Origin: a virus
IMG/VR virus record: IMGVR_UViG_3300026484_000351
Span: 32,769-96,768 of that record
DNA: 64,000 nucleotides
Reading direction: 5' to 3' (one strand)
Every line of letters begins with the position of its first letter. Within the stretch, counting starts at the first letter, position 1. A program made the position numbers and the translations under genes. Under the pieces are notes generated by a model, which did not search any database, was not told the DNA's origin, and saw only the letters and a program-made list of their open reading frames with translations. This document shows, one piece after another, positions 1 to 8,007 of the stretch.

Positions 1-227
1 ATAGTTTAATTAATGTAGGATTAGCACTCGTTTCAAAAACGGGTTACTATAAAACACTTACAGGAATAGCAGACTCCACTAATGAAAAATTGGATGAGGT
101 CACATCACTTGAAGTTCTTGATGAAGATGGAGATAAACCAGTTTCTAAAAAGGCAAGTAAAAAGGCAAAAGCTCAAGAAGCAGAAGCACCGGCTAAAAAA
201 CCAGCATCAAGTTGGGATGCTTTTTAA
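1..227 (+). CDS. C-terminal part of an unidentified protein
   Basis: An open frame enters from the left edge (first full codon at base 3) and stops at TAA 225-227. About 74 residues are visible: a hydrophobic stretch with a GYYKTL segment, an acidic patch, then a Lys/Ala/Pro-rich linker and the ending SSWDAF. A flexible charged linker followed by a short aromatic/acidic tip resembles tails used for partner docking in single-stranded-DNA-binding or replication proteins, but nothing visible proves this. The fold-bearing part lies outside the window, so the function is unknown. Confidence 0.7.
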   Translation, partial: SLINVGLALVSKTGYYKTLTGIADSTNEKLDEVTSLEVLDEDGDKPVSKKASKKAKAQEAEAPAKKPASSWDAF

Positions 228-249
228 AAAACTCTAGATTTTATCTTTC

Positions 250-275
250 TTTAAGGTTATTATGTTATAATTATA
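250..275 (+). promoter_or_regulatory. Promoter of the repeated phage family
   Basis: This is a copy of the recurring motif TTAAGGTTATTATGTTATAAT followed by TATA. TATAAT is an extended -10 box (TGTTATAAT), and no good -35 hexamer lies upstream. It sits about 25 bases before the start codon of the gene at 299. Confidence 0.8.
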
Positions 276-298
276 CTATTTAAAAAGAAGGATAGAAA

Positions 299-517
299 AT
301 GTCAGAATTAATAAAAACAACAACACCAGAATTACAAGAATTAGAAAAAGATTATAAAGAAACAATGAGTAGTCCTTGGGATATGTATAATAATTTATCT
401 TGGAATGAGGTAATTTGTACATTTAATAAAAAAGGTTACGAAGTAGCAAAAGAATTAATTAGAAGAAGTGATATAACTGCTTATAGAAGAGAAGAAGCTG
501 CCTGTGGGTGTATATAA
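299..517 (+). CDS. Unknown 72-residue protein
   Basis: The start ATG follows an AGAAGGA ribosome site and a strong promoter, so this is the first gene of a transcript. The product is soluble and charged, with an N-terminal Glu/Lys-rich helix and a Cys-containing end (EEAACGCI). I do not recognise a family. Its stop codon overlaps the next start (TAATG), which suggests translational coupling to the 52-residue gene at 517. Confidence 0.75.
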   Translation: MSELIKTTTPELQELEKDYKETMSSPWDMYNNLSWNEVICTFNKKGYEVAKELIRRSDITAYRREEAACGCI

Positions 518-675
518 TGGAAATAACAAAAAGCTTTATAGCACTTATGAATATTAGGAACAAAGTTGTTAATGCTGGCATTTTGAATAGAAATTTATCA
601 GACGGCGGAATTGAATGTATGGTTGAAGATTATGGATATACTTATACTAAAAATTATTTGAAAGGACTTTTATGA
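517..675 (+). CDS. Unknown 52-residue protein
   Basis: A short gene fits between its neighbours with a TAATG overlap upstream and an ATGA overlap (672-675) downstream, the usual arrangement in this genome. The product begins MEITKSFIALMNIRNK and ends NYLKGLL. It is mostly helical in composition with no recognisable domain. Its position and exact overlaps are the main evidence that it is translated. Confidence 0.65.
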   Translation: MEITKSFIALMNIRNKVVNAGILNRNLSDGGIECMVEDYGYTYTKNYLKGLL

Positions 676-1025
676 TATTATATTTACCAGGTGTAGAAAA
701 TATAGAAACGAATACCTTTGGTGAATATTTATGGCAAGTTGATAGTACAGATATTGTTGAAATAAAATGTACAGATAGACTTAGACAAGGTCCACCTAAA
801 ATTGTAAATGGATATTTTGGTGATGATGATGGATATAGAACTGGTTGGAATATTGATATAATGCACTATATTATGGAAGTATATACTTCAAAAGGCAAAA
901 AAGAAATATATTTTAATGAACCATTTGCGAGAAGCCAAGCAATTAATGAAATAGCAGACCGCATGCAAAATAAAAATTTAAATGATAAAAATAATGATTT
1001 TTATTTAAAAAATAAAAAAAATTAG
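672..1025 (+). CDS. Unknown 117-residue protein
   Basis: The start overlaps the previous stop by four bases. The product is acidic to neutral with an aromatic core (GYFGDDDGYRTGWNIDIMHYIMEVY) that has a beta/alpha look and an Asn/Lys-rich, probably disordered tail after residue 95. The mid-region resembles small phage proteins of alpha/beta type, but I cannot name a family. Confidence 0.75.
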   Translation: MILYLPGVENIETNTFGEYLWQVDSTDIVEIKCTDRLRQGPPKIVNGYFGDDDGYRTGWNIDIMHYIMEVYTSKGKKEIYFNEPFARSQAINEIADRMQNKNLNDKNNDFYLKNKKN

Positions 1026-1050
1026 CTGAGGCTTTTTAAAAAGGAATATA

Positions 1051-1290
1051 ATGGAAAATTTAGGAGAAGATTTAAGAGATTATTTTTATGATGAAAATAA
1101 TGTAGATTTACAAGTTGAAACTGATGAAGATGAAATTACTGTTTATTTGGATTTACCAAGTACAGACAATTATGATAATCATATAACTGAAATAGAAAGA
1201 TTTTTTAAATTTAGTGAATATGATGTTGAAGATTATGAAATTGACGGAGATTATGAAGGTATAATCACTGTAACATATATAGGAGAATAA
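1051..1290 (+). CDS. Unknown acidic 79-residue protein
   Basis: The gene is preceded by AAAAAGGAATATA. The product is extremely acidic (about a third Asp/Glu) with alternating hydrophobic strands such as EITVYLDLP and GIITVTYIGE. Small acidic proteins like this can mimic nucleic acid or cap a partner, but no specific target can be read from the sequence. It lies directly upstream of a membrane protein gene. Confidence 0.75.
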   Translation: MENLGEDLRDYFYDENNVDLQVETDEDEITVYLDLPSTDNYDNHITEIERFFKFSEYDVEDYEIDGDYEGIITVTYIGE

Positions 1291-1291
1291 A

Positions 1292-1600
1292 ATGATAATT
1301 GATTATTTAATTATGGGATTTATTCTTATATTGGGAACTTTATTTGTTGGTTTTTTGCTTGGACTTAAAAAACCAATTGATTCAGATAAGTATTTTCAAG
1401 CAATGTTTACAGGATATGAAGAATCAAAATTAAGATGGCTTTGGAAAACTTTAATATTTGGTGTTGAATATATTGTGGGTGTTCTTATATTATTCATTAT
1501 CAATACTACTTTTTATCCTGCAGATTTAATTAGAACAATTATTAAATATTTATTCGTTAGTTCAAATGACACAGAATCAAAAACGCCAAAAGCTAATTAG
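1292..1600 (+). CDS. Small membrane protein, two transmembrane helices
   Basis: The product has 102 residues. A first hydrophobic helix spans about residues 3-24 (IDYLIMGFILILGTLFVGFL) and a second about 55-75. A basic linker lies between them and the tail is polar. There is a ribosome site TAGGAG eight bases upstream. The role is unknown. The 3' end overlaps the next gene by 35 bases. Confidence 0.75.
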   Translation: MIIDYLIMGFILILGTLFVGFLLGLKKPIDSDKYFQAMFTGYEESKLRWLWKTLIFGVEYIVGVLILFIINTTFYPADLIRTIIKYLFVSSNDTESKTPKAN

Positions 1601-1850
1601 TTTAATTTTTGGTGGTAAAAATCTTCTCAACCAAAGTCAAATTGATATTTTAGTTCAAGAAATTACAGTCAATAAAAGCAAAGATTACTCGGATAAAATT
1701 TATTTGACTTATAATGATTTGGCAGAACAATTTAAATATTTTGGGCCTGAAATAAGTTTATCAAGAATGAAAAAAAGACAACACCTCGTTCTTAATTATG
1801 AAACACTTATTAAAAATGTTGAGACAAAGTTGCCGGAATTTTTTATTTAA
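1566..1850 (+). CDS. Unknown protein with YPE-type C-terminal tail (KLPEFFI)
   Basis: The 94-residue product starts inside the 3' end of the preceding membrane protein gene in another frame. No good ribosome site is visible, so the start is uncertain. It is basic at the N-terminus, then has an acidic middle. It ends KLPEFFI, a variant of the Y-P-E-x-F-[I/L] tail shared by many small proteins in this window. Here the Tyr is replaced by Leu, while Pro-Glu and the final Phe-Ile are kept. The function is unknown. Confidence 0.65.
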   Translation: MTQNQKRQKLISLIFGGKNLLNQSQIDILVQEITVNKSKDYSDKIYLTYNDLAEQFKYFGPEISLSRMKKRQHLVLNYETLIKNVETKLPEFFI

Positions 1851-2059
1851 AGAAGAATAGACTTTTCACACAATGAAAATGTTTAAACAGCAAATGTGGT
1901 ACAAAAATTAGATTAAATTACGAGAAAAACTTATAAGTTAAACTGACTTAGAAATGTATTAGAAACAAGAATAAAAAAGAGAACCAGAATATGTCTTAAG
2001 TAAAAAAGATAGATATATTGAAACTAAAAATTAAAGATACAATATAAAAGGAAAGAAAA

Positions 2060-2494
2060 ATGTCACTTTTAGAAGATATTAAGAAAGCACAATTACAAGC
2101 AAGAAAAGAAAAAGATAAATTTAGAGCAGGCGTATTGACTTGTTTATACGGTGAAGTAAGTATTATAGGCAAAAATGAGGGTAATAGAGAAACTACTGAC
2201 GAAGAATGTATTAGGATTGTTACCAAATTTAAAAAAGGTGTTGAAGAAAACATTAGATTAAAAAGAGATTCTGGGTGTAATGCAAGAGACCTTGCTAAAT
2301 TTTTTCAAGAAATAGAATTTTATAATACTTTTCTTCCACAGCAAATGACTAAAGATGAATTAACAGAATACATTAAAAAAACTATTGCACTTGGTGCTAA
2401 TAATATTGGAGCGGTAATGAAAGTTATGAAAGCTGAAATTAATGGATTATATGATGGGAAAATGGCTTCAGAGTTAATCAAAAAGTTACTATAA
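2060..2494 (+). CDS. YqeY/GatB-tail domain protein
   Basis: The 144-residue product matches the YqeY family along its full length: an N-terminal helix LLEDIKKAQLQARKEKD, a middle ETTDEECIRIVTKFKKGVEE, then FLPQQMTKDELTEYIKK and the C-terminal DGKMASELIKKLL. YqeY shares a helical domain with the tail of GatB, the tRNA-dependent amidotransferase subunit that contacts tRNA. The exact role of the stand-alone protein is unclear. The start has a strong AAAAGGAAAG site. It lies just upstream of thyX. A phage copy may act on tRNA or an aminoacylation complex, which is inference. Confidence 0.8.
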   Translation: MSLLEDIKKAQLQARKEKDKFRAGVLTCLYGEVSIIGKNEGNRETTDEECIRIVTKFKKGVEENIRLKRDSGCNARDLAKFFQEIEFYNTFLPQQMTKDELTEYIKKTIALGANNIGAVMKVMKAEINGLYDGKMASELIKKLL

Positions 2495-2523
2495 ATTTAA
2501 GTAAGATTACTATATAATAAATA
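2494..2523 (+). promoter_or_regulatory. Possible weak promoter before thyX
   Basis: TTTAAGTAAGATTACTATATAAT resembles the family motif (AAGATTA then TATAAT) but lacks the TGT extension. It sits about 20 bases before the thyX start and could give thyX extra expression. Confidence 0.4.
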
Positions 2524-2534
2524 AAAGGAAATTA

Positions 2535-3398
2535 ATGGAAACAGTTTACGGAATAGATTACACAAAACCAGAAGTTATGTTACTTCAAGAAACAGGATTG
2601 GGTGTACCTGAAATGGCCGCAAGGACTTGTTATGACTCTTTTAATGCATCAGAAAATGAATGTATACCGAGATTAAATAATGCCATTAAAGCTCAGGATC
2701 TGACAGCGGCAACTCATTATTTAACCGAAGTTAATAATATTGAACACTCAGAATTACTTGATACTTTAGCTTGGACTCACTTCCATCACAGCATACTAGA
2801 ACATACAAATTTATCATTTTTAATTAAAGGCACTTCTAGAGGGGTTCTTCAGGAGCATGCTAGACACAGAATCCAAAATATATCTGTAAGAAGTACAAGA
2901 TACACAATGAGCGGAATTATTAATGCATTTGCTGCAACAGTTAAAGAATCTTCAGGAAAAAATGCTTTTATTAGTTTGGTTTTGCCAATGAATATGTTTG
3001 TGACTTCGGATGATAGTTATAACAGAATAGAAATTGGTGGAATATTTGACAAATTGATGTATCAATATAGATTACTTGGTAGAGAAAAATTTATGGAGAT
3101 AGCAGTAGCAAAATCTAGTTTAGATTATGTTAATAGTACAGAGCCTTATGCAATTAAATTTCAATTACTTCAAGATGGTAAGAAAAAAAGAAATGTTGGA
3201 GATGCGCTTAAGCACATCGTCACGGATAACTGGAAGGTTGATATGATTGTTACCATGAACCTAAGAGGATTAAAAAATTATTTCAATTTAAGAGATAGTG
3301 GAGCAGCATTTTTTCAAATAAGATGGTTAGCAAAAGCAATGAAAGAAGTTACACCTTCAAAGTATTTGGATCTGATAGTAAGAAACAAAGGTAAATAA
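2535..3398 (+). CDS. thyX: Flavin-dependent thymidylate synthase ThyX
   Basis: The enzyme makes dTMP from dUMP using FAD, NADPH and methylene-tetrahydrofolate. The ThyX signature is at about residues 110-124 as EHARHRIQNISVRSTRY, with the RHR triad and the terminal S-x-R-Y kept. The canonical Ser and Asn-Glu inside the motif are replaced, giving an RHRxxNxSVRSTRY form. My recollection is that SV-x-S-x-RY variants occur in Campylobacterota ThyX. Upstream are conserved pieces ARTCYDSF and HHSILEHTNLSFLIKGTSR. At 287 residues it is longer than most ThyX (about 220-250). The gene supports phage DNA synthesis. Confidence 0.93.
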   Translation: METVYGIDYTKPEVMLLQETGLGVPEMAARTCYDSFNASENECIPRLNNAIKAQDLTAATHYLTEVNNIEHSELLDTLAWTHFHHSILEHTNLSFLIKGTSRGVLQEHARHRIQNISVRSTRYTMSGIINAFAATVKESSGKNAFISLVLPMNMFVTSDDSYNRIEIGGIFDKLMYQYRLLGREKFMEIAVAKSSLDYVNSTEPYAIKFQLLQDGKKKRNVGDALKHIVTDNWKVDMIVTMNLRGLKNYFNLRDSGAAFFQIRWLAKAMKEVTPSKYLDLIVRNKGK

Positions 3399-3615
3399 TG
3401 TAAGATAATAAAATCGTCTGTTAAAAAGTGAATGAAAGTGTTGTGTAGATGCAAACATCAAATAACAATAGGTAACATCCAAGCAATAAAGATGATTTCT
3501 ATTATGGATTTTTTGGGATATGTTTGTCATATAAATGGCAAAAATAGGGTAATTTTCACAGACAGAAAACATAGTTTTTGTGAAGAATCTGAAAGAAAAG
3601 ATAAAAGGGAAAATA

Positions 3616-4311
3616 ATGAAATATAAAACATTTGAAAGTTTGTTAAATACTTGTAAAAAATTATATGAAGATGGTAGCAAAAAAGATGAACAATTAACTA
3701 AAGCATTTGGTGGTGATACTACTATATTACAAGACTGGTGGGATAATTCAATAGTAGATATTCTTAATTCAATATCAAATGAATTTGGATTAGACACAGA
3801 AAATGATAATACAATCGATTGGTTATTCTGGGATAGTATGTGCGGATATGATATGAACAATAGATATTTAAGTTTTAATGTAGATGGAATTGAATATGTT
3901 GGCTCTCCCAAAAATGTTTACTTAGATTTGAATAATATGTTAGATGAAAGATTAGGGATAACAAAAGTAAATAGTGAACCGAAAAAATACGAAATTGATA
4001 AAGATTATAAAGAAGAAAAAATTGAAACTCATTTTATACAGACAAAAGAAATAAAAGATGTTTTAAACGGTGAAACTGTTAAAGAAACCCCAAGAGAAAG
4101 AATTATTAGATATTTTATATCGGCCGGGATAGAAGTATTACAAAAAATAACAGATTTTCCTAAAGAGACTGTCTTAAGTGCTGAGATAAATGTAGATAAT
4201 TTGTATGACGAAATTAAAGAGTTAGGTTACGATAAACAACTTTTTAGAATTAATCTTTTAGATGTAAAGACTTTAAATAACAAATATAATATAGATTATA
4301 TAAAGCTTTAA
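3616..4311 (+). CDS. Unknown 231-residue protein
   Basis: I choose ATG 3616 (MKYKTFESLL) because AAAAGGGAAAATA precedes it. A longer in-frame start at 3580 lacks a ribosome site. The protein is soluble and acidic, with a Trp-rich region near residues 45-90 (DWWDNSIVDILNSI, DWLFWDSMCGYDMNN) followed by a Lys/Glu-rich second half. I do not recognise a family. The 217 bases before it show no convincing gene. Confidence 0.75.
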   Translation: MKYKTFESLLNTCKKLYEDGSKKDEQLTKAFGGDTTILQDWWDNSIVDILNSISNEFGLDTENDNTIDWLFWDSMCGYDMNNRYLSFNVDGIEYVGSPKNVYLDLNNMLDERLGITKVNSEPKKYEIDKDYKEEKIETHFIQTKEIKDVLNGETVKETPRERIIRYFISAGIEVLQKITDFPKETVLSAEINVDNLYDEIKELGYDKQLFRINLLDVKTLNNKYNIDYIKL

Positions 4312-4312
4312 A

Positions 4313-4693
4313 ATGATAATAGAAAAGAAAGAAGTTAAAACAGTATGTGATTGCTGTTTAAAAGAATTAACAGATATTGATATATGGGCAAATAACGAAA
4401 GTTTTCGAGAACTGTACTTAAAACGAACACAAGATAATATTGATTTATGCTATACTTGTGCTGGTAAAATATTTTATAGAGAAGTTCAACAAAAAGTTCC
4501 AACTGAAAAAATGCGGGAATGGATAAAAAGTCTTAGAAAAGTGGAAGGCTCAAACTTAGTTGAAAGTGCTGGTGAAACGGGAAATAGGGAGAATGACAAT
4601 TGTTCAAAGGAAATATTAGTTAAATCTAGTCCAAACAGTTCAAGTAATTCATTAAAGTCAATTGATGACCCGAAAAGTATAAAGGATTTATAA
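4313..4693 (+). CDS. Small zinc-ribbon-like protein
   Basis: The product has 126 residues. Two cysteine pairs near the N-terminus (CDCC at about 12-15 and CYTC at about 48-51) could bind one zinc ion. The second half is Ser/Asn-rich and probably disordered. The stop overlaps the start of the CYTH gene (TAATG). Zinc ribbons of this type often mediate protein or nucleic-acid contacts. No catalytic motif is visible. Confidence 0.7.
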   Translation: MIIEKKEVKTVCDCCLKELTDIDIWANNESFRELYLKRTQDNIDLCYTCAGKIFYREVQQKVPTEKMREWIKSLRKVEGSNLVESAGETGNRENDNCSKEILVKSSPNSSSNSLKSIDDPKSIKDL

Positions 4694-5166
4694 TGGGGAT
4701 AGAAATAGAAAGAAAATTTTTAGTTAAAATGAAAAAAGGGCCAATGATAAGTAATAGAAAATATGAAATAACTCAAGGTTACATTTTAAATTTACCTGAA
4801 AAAGTTATAAGAATTAGAATATTTGATAATAGTACAGCTTATATAACTATTAAAGGTAAAAATGAAAATATGACAAGACCAGAATATGAGTATAATATTC
4901 CCTGCGCAGAGGGTGCAGAACTTATAAAAGTAATGTGTACAGATATTATCACTAAAACGAGATATATATGCAATGTGAAAAATAGTAAATGGGAAGTTGA
5001 TTTTTTCCACGGAGATAATGAAGGTTTAATTGTCGCAGAAATTGAGTTAAAAGATGAAGATGATCCTATAGATTACCCAGAGTGGATAGGAAAAGAAGTA
5101 ACTGGCAAGAAGAAATATTATAACAATAATTTAATTAAAAATCCTTATAAAGATTGGAGTAAATAA
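4693..5166 (+). CDS. CYTH-domain protein, probable triphosphatase
   Basis: The family starts with the ExExK motif, and here the protein opens MGIEIERKFLV. Other tunnel residues are visible as RIRIFDNSTAYITIKGK, RPEYEYNIP, KTRYICN, WEVDFFHGDNEGLIVAEIEL and, near the C-terminus, GKEVTGKKKYYNNNL. CYTH enzymes hydrolyse inorganic tripolyphosphate, thiamine triphosphate or RNA 5' triphosphates inside a beta tunnel using metal ions. At 157 residues it has the usual size of a bacterial single-domain CYTH protein. The substrate cannot be decided from sequence. RNA 5' ends or tripolyphosphate are both plausible. Confidence 0.88.
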   Translation: MGIEIERKFLVKMKKGPMISNRKYEITQGYILNLPEKVIRIRIFDNSTAYITIKGKNENMTRPEYEYNIPCAEGAELIKVMCTDIITKTRYICNVKNSKWEVDFFHGDNEGLIVAEIELKDEDDPIDYPEWIGKEVTGKKKYYNNNLIKNPYKDWSK

Positions 5167-5408
5167 TGGAAGTTTATGCAGATAAACTAGGCATTCCACT
5201 AAATGTCGGAGATAGAGTTATAATAGCCAGTGGTGAAACACAAGATTCTTCTATTTATTTAGGAACAGTTAGTGAATTATCTGTATCAAGATATGGTTCA
5301 AAACAAGTTAAAGTAAAAAAAGATGGTGGTTCAATAAATAAAAGAGAACCTGAAGATGTTTTAAGTTTAGTTATTTATGGGAATAATTGTCCCGAAGTTT
5401 TTATATAG
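5166..5408 (+). CDS. SH3-like small protein with YPE-type tail (CPEVFI)
   Basis: The 80-residue product starts in a TAATG overlap with GGAG upstream. The middle, NVGDRVIIASG through KQVKVKKDGG, looks like a small beta-barrel (KOW/SH3-like). It ends NNCPEVFI, a YPE tail with Cys in the Tyr position. The stop codon fuses with the next gene's ribosome site (TAGGAG). The function is unknown. Confidence 0.75.
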   Translation: MEVYADKLGIPLNVGDRVIIASGETQDSSIYLGTVSELSVSRYGSKQVKVKKDGGSINKREPEDVLSLVIYGNNCPEVFI

Positions 5409-5416
5409 GAGATAAT

Positions 5417-5758
5417 ATGGCAGATATTTTAAGTCAAGATGAAATTAATGCTCTTTTAGATATTCCTGATGAAAACTCAGGTGAACCAGATTTTGGTTCA
5501 CCTGAGTTTAAAAAATTATCAGATGCTTTTAACAAAGCATTTCACAAAGTATTTAAGAGAACAGATTTTTATAGAGAAAAAGTGGAACAGAGTGGTTATA
5601 TTCCTAGAATCCGGGGAACAAATCCTAAAGATATGATGGACAGTTTAAAGTGCGAAGAAGAATATTTTCAGAGTACATTAAAGAATTATAAAAAATTTAA
5701 AGAATTTCACAAGAAATTTAAGAAGATAGCAGATGAACAACCTGAAATTTTTATTTAG
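5417..5758 (+). CDS. FliM N-terminal mimic with YPE-type tail (QPEIFI)
   Basis: ATG 5417 follows TATAGGAGATAAT. It is preferred to an upstream in-frame start at 5387 that lies inside the previous gene. The product (113 residues) opens MADILSQDEINALLDIPDEN. This closely matches the N-terminus of the flagellar switch protein FliM (LSQxEIDALL), the peptide that binds phosphorylated CheY. The rest of FliM is absent. Instead there is a helical, Lys-rich body and the ending EQPEIFI. The design suggests a CheY-P-binding or switch-binding decoy that would alter host motility, which is inference. The resemblance itself is plain in the sequence. Confidence 0.8.
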   Translation: MADILSQDEINALLDIPDENSGEPDFGSPEFKKLSDAFNKAFHKVFKRTDFYREKVEQSGYIPRIRGTNPKDMMDSLKCEEEYFQSTLKNYKKFKEFHKKFKKIADEQPEIFI

Positions 5759-5852
5759 GAAAATAACCACAAGATATTTATAACTATATAAAAGAGACAT
5801 TTAAAATAAAAACTAGAGATTTGTATCTAAAAGTTAGTAATTTAATATTAAA

Positions 5853-5878
5853 TTAAGATTAATATGTTATAATTATAT
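5853..5878 (+). promoter_or_regulatory. Promoter of the repeated phage family
   Basis: TTAAGATTAATATGTTATAAT then TATA matches the family motif. It lies about 20 bases before the gene at 5899, in an otherwise empty 140-base gap. Confidence 0.8.
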
Positions 5879-5898
5879 AAACAAAAAAAGGATATAAT

Positions 5899-6096
5899 AT
5901 GGCATTTAGTTACAAAGATTTAATGAGAAGCATCAAAGCAACACAAGCAAACATTGATGAGATTCAAGAACAAATTAGTTTATGTGATAGTGAATACGAA
6001 TTGGCTCAATTAACAGCAGAGTTAGACCATTATGAAACTCAATTAAAGGTAACTGAAGATTATATTGATCGAATAGTGGCTAGAGGAAGATATTAG
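5899..6096 (+). CDS. Short coiled-coil protein
   Basis: The product has 65 residues and is almost entirely helical with heptad-like spacing (TQANIDEIQEQISLCDSEYELAQL, split by no proline). The gene has its own promoter and ribosome site AAAAAGGATATAAT, so it is probably expressed as a single-gene unit. It may dimerise and bind a partner. The function is unknown. Confidence 0.75.
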   Translation: MAFSYKDLMRSIKATQANIDEIQEQISLCDSEYELAQLTAELDHYETQLKVTEDYIDRIVARGRY

Positions 6097-6423
6097 TGTT
6101 TCTCTTCCACTTGAAATTACCTAAATTGAGAAAATCGGTTATAATCGGAAAAACATGGATAAGGTTTTTTGAAACCTTAAAAGAAGAACAAATATATCAG
6201 AACTGAAGTAATATTATCGGTAGAACTATTTAATAGAAGATTATTCAAGAGATATACCACACAGCATTACGAGGAGATTTATACAAAAATAATGTTACTT
6301 AAACTTTTGTATTAGCACAAGATGCTAAAGTTGTAATTGAGTGTGTATTGGTTAGAGGAACAAATGAAAATTTGCAACTTTAATAAGCAATTCGATTAAT
6401 ACTCCAAAATAGAAAGGAAAAAT
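6097..6423 (+). other. 327-base gap with no intact gene
   Basis: No open frame of note is present. An 18-base perfect inverted repeat AAGGTTTTTTGAAACCTT lies near 6163-6180 and may act as a weak terminator or processing hairpin. The remaining bases have stop codons in all frames and look like eroded coding sequence, as in several other gaps of this window. Confidence 0.6.
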
Positions 6424-6696
6424 ATGTCTAAAAACTCATGGGTAGTAATTATTGGTGGAGGTTTAATAGGGTTAGGTTTGGGTGTAATGGGAATAACTTT
6501 TAATATGCCATTATGGTGGTTTTTAAATTTACCATTAATTATGTTATTAAATCAGTTTAGCGGAGAAATAGGTGACTTTTTCTCAGATTGGTACAACGAT
6601 ATCATAAAAGGTGAGGTAGTAAATATAATTATTCCCAGAGAAGAGATTAAAGAAAAGCGAAAAGAACAAGCAAAATCTAAGAAAAAATATATTTAA
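6424..6696 (+). CDS. Small membrane protein ending KKKYI
   Basis: The 90-residue product has two hydrophobic segments (about 7-27 and 30-45) separated by a MPLWWF turn, then a polar amphipathic region and a strongly basic tail ending KSKKKYI. This basic-Tyr-Ile ending recurs in other small proteins of the window (17537, 28165, 40298, 59663). The start has AGAAAGGAAAAAT. The gene directly precedes the MoxR-like ATPase. The function is unknown. Confidence 0.75.
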   Translation: MSKNSWVVIIGGGLIGLGLGVMGITFNMPLWWFLNLPLIMLLNQFSGEIGDFFSDWYNDIIKGEVVNIIIPREEIKEKRKEQAKSKKKYI

Positions 6697-6714
6697 CAGA
6701 AAAGGAAAGAAAGA

Positions 6715-8007
6715 ATGAACATAACACAAGTATTACCTATAATGGCGGCAAGTAAAAAGACGGGCGATGTTGTACTAATGAGAGGACTGCATGGAATAGG
6801 TAAAAGCGCTATAACAGTACAATATGCAGATCAGTATAATCTTGGTCTAGAGATATTAATATTATCTCTAATGGAACAAGGCGATTTAATCGGAATACCA
6901 AACATTACTAATAATACAACTACTTGGGCAGCACCTGACTGGTTAAATAATTTAAGAGATAAAGCATGGCCTAAAAGATTTAATTTTGAAGATTTAGAAT
7001 TTAAAGATAAAAATTTTGAAGAAGAAGTCAACAAACATTCAAAAAATGCAATACTTAGAGAAAATTTAAATAAATTATATAACGAGTTTTATAATGTTAA
7101 TTTAATTGAGCCTGTTTTAACAAAACAGGATAATGTTTCTTGTAGATTGTCTAAAGAAACTGTATTATTTGTTGATGAATATTCAAGAGCTGGTGCAGAC
7201 ATACATAACAGCACAATGCAATTAATATTAGACAAAAGACTTCATAATCATGTATTGCCTTATGTTAATGGTGTACAAACACAGATAATTGCTGCAGATA
7301 ATCCCGCTGACGGTGATTACCATGTAACTGAATTAGACCCAGCCAAATTAGATAGATTTTTAATTATTGATGTAGAAGTTGATGCAAAAGCGTGGTTGGC
7401 TTGGGCAAGAGAAAATGAGGTTAATTCTATTGTAAGAGATTTTATTATGAATAACCTAACAAAAATCCATTATGTTCCGGAAGACCAAAGTCAAACAGGA
7501 GCAACACCGAGGTCTTGGACTATGCTAGGAAAATTTGTAAACCTTTTTGAAACTATTCCTGAAGAAAGTATTTTTCCAATTATTAGAGGTAAAGTGGGTA
7601 GCTCATTAGGAGCACAATTCTATACATATTACAATGATTATAATAAAAATGTAAGTATTGAAGACATTCAAAAGATTATAGACCAAGAATTCTTTAAACA
7701 AGGCGATAATATTGACTTAGAGAAAATTGGAAAAGTTGTTAAGGAACTAACAAAAGAAATGGAAGGCGTAACTAAAATGGAGTATGCAGAAGAATTATTT
7801 TCGGCCATTAAAACTGAAATTAACGATGCTAAAGGGGTTGAAAATGTAATCCATGTTCTTGGCTTTTTATACTCACTTGATTTGGAAATCCTAACTTCAT
7901 TACTTAAAGAATGGAAAAACAATGAAAAAGAAGCATTTTATGGATTAATGAAACTTGATCCTAAGAAGGCACTTGCCTTAAAAATTAAAAGTAAAGTTCA
8001 AAAATAA
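6715..8007 (+). CDS. MoxR-type AAA+ ATPase
   Basis: The protein (430 residues) is an AAA+ ATPase of the MoxR clade. The Walker A motif is GLHGIGKS (residues 24-31), Walker B is LFVDEYSRAG (about 151-160), and the following IIAADNPADGDYHVTELDPAKLDRF contains the sensor and the arginine-finger region typical of MoxR. The C-terminal third is helical. MoxR ATPases act as chaperones or remodelers together with VWA-domain partners that recognise clients through a metal site. The matching VWA partner is encoded at 12885. The stop overlaps the start of a YPE-tail gene (8007). Confidence 0.88.
   Translation: MNITQVLPIMAASKKTGDVVLMRGLHGIGKSAITVQYADQYNLGLEILILSLMEQGDLIGIPNITNNTTTWAAPDWLNNLRDKAWPKRFNFEDLEFKDKNFEEEVNKHSKNAILRENLNKLYNEFYNVNLIEPVLTKQDNVSCRLSKETVLFVDEYSRAGADIHNSTMQLILDKRLHNHVLPYVNGVQTQIIAADNPADGDYHVTELDPAKLDRFLIIDVEVDAKAWLAWARENEVNSIVRDFIMNNLTKIHYVPEDQSQTGATPRSWTMLGKFVNLFETIPEESIFPIIRGKVGSSLGAQFYTYYNDYNKNVSIEDIQKIIDQEFFKQGDNIDLEKIGKVVKELTKEMEGVTKMEYAEELFSAIKTEINDAKGVENVIHVLGFLYSLDLEILTSLLKEWKNNEKEAFYGLMKLDPKKALALKIKSKVQK

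Noticed and set aside
3432-3626. A 64-residue plus-strand frame ahead of the gene at 3616
   Set aside because: There is no ribosome site, it overlaps the well-signalled start at 3616 in another frame, and its Cys/Ile-rich translation is not protein-like.
3357-3911. A 184-residue minus-strand frame
   Set aside because: It lies antisense to thyX and the next gene, is rich in Ser, Phe and Ile as expected from reversed AT-rich coding DNA, and lacks a ribosome site. The same holds for the other long antisense frames, such as 44577-45023 opposite dnaK and 50390-50797 opposite the tail spike.
6163-6180. AAGGTTTTTTGAAACCTT as a definite terminator
   Set aside because: The stem is only seven bases and no T run follows. 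It is mentioned only as a possibility in the gap entry.
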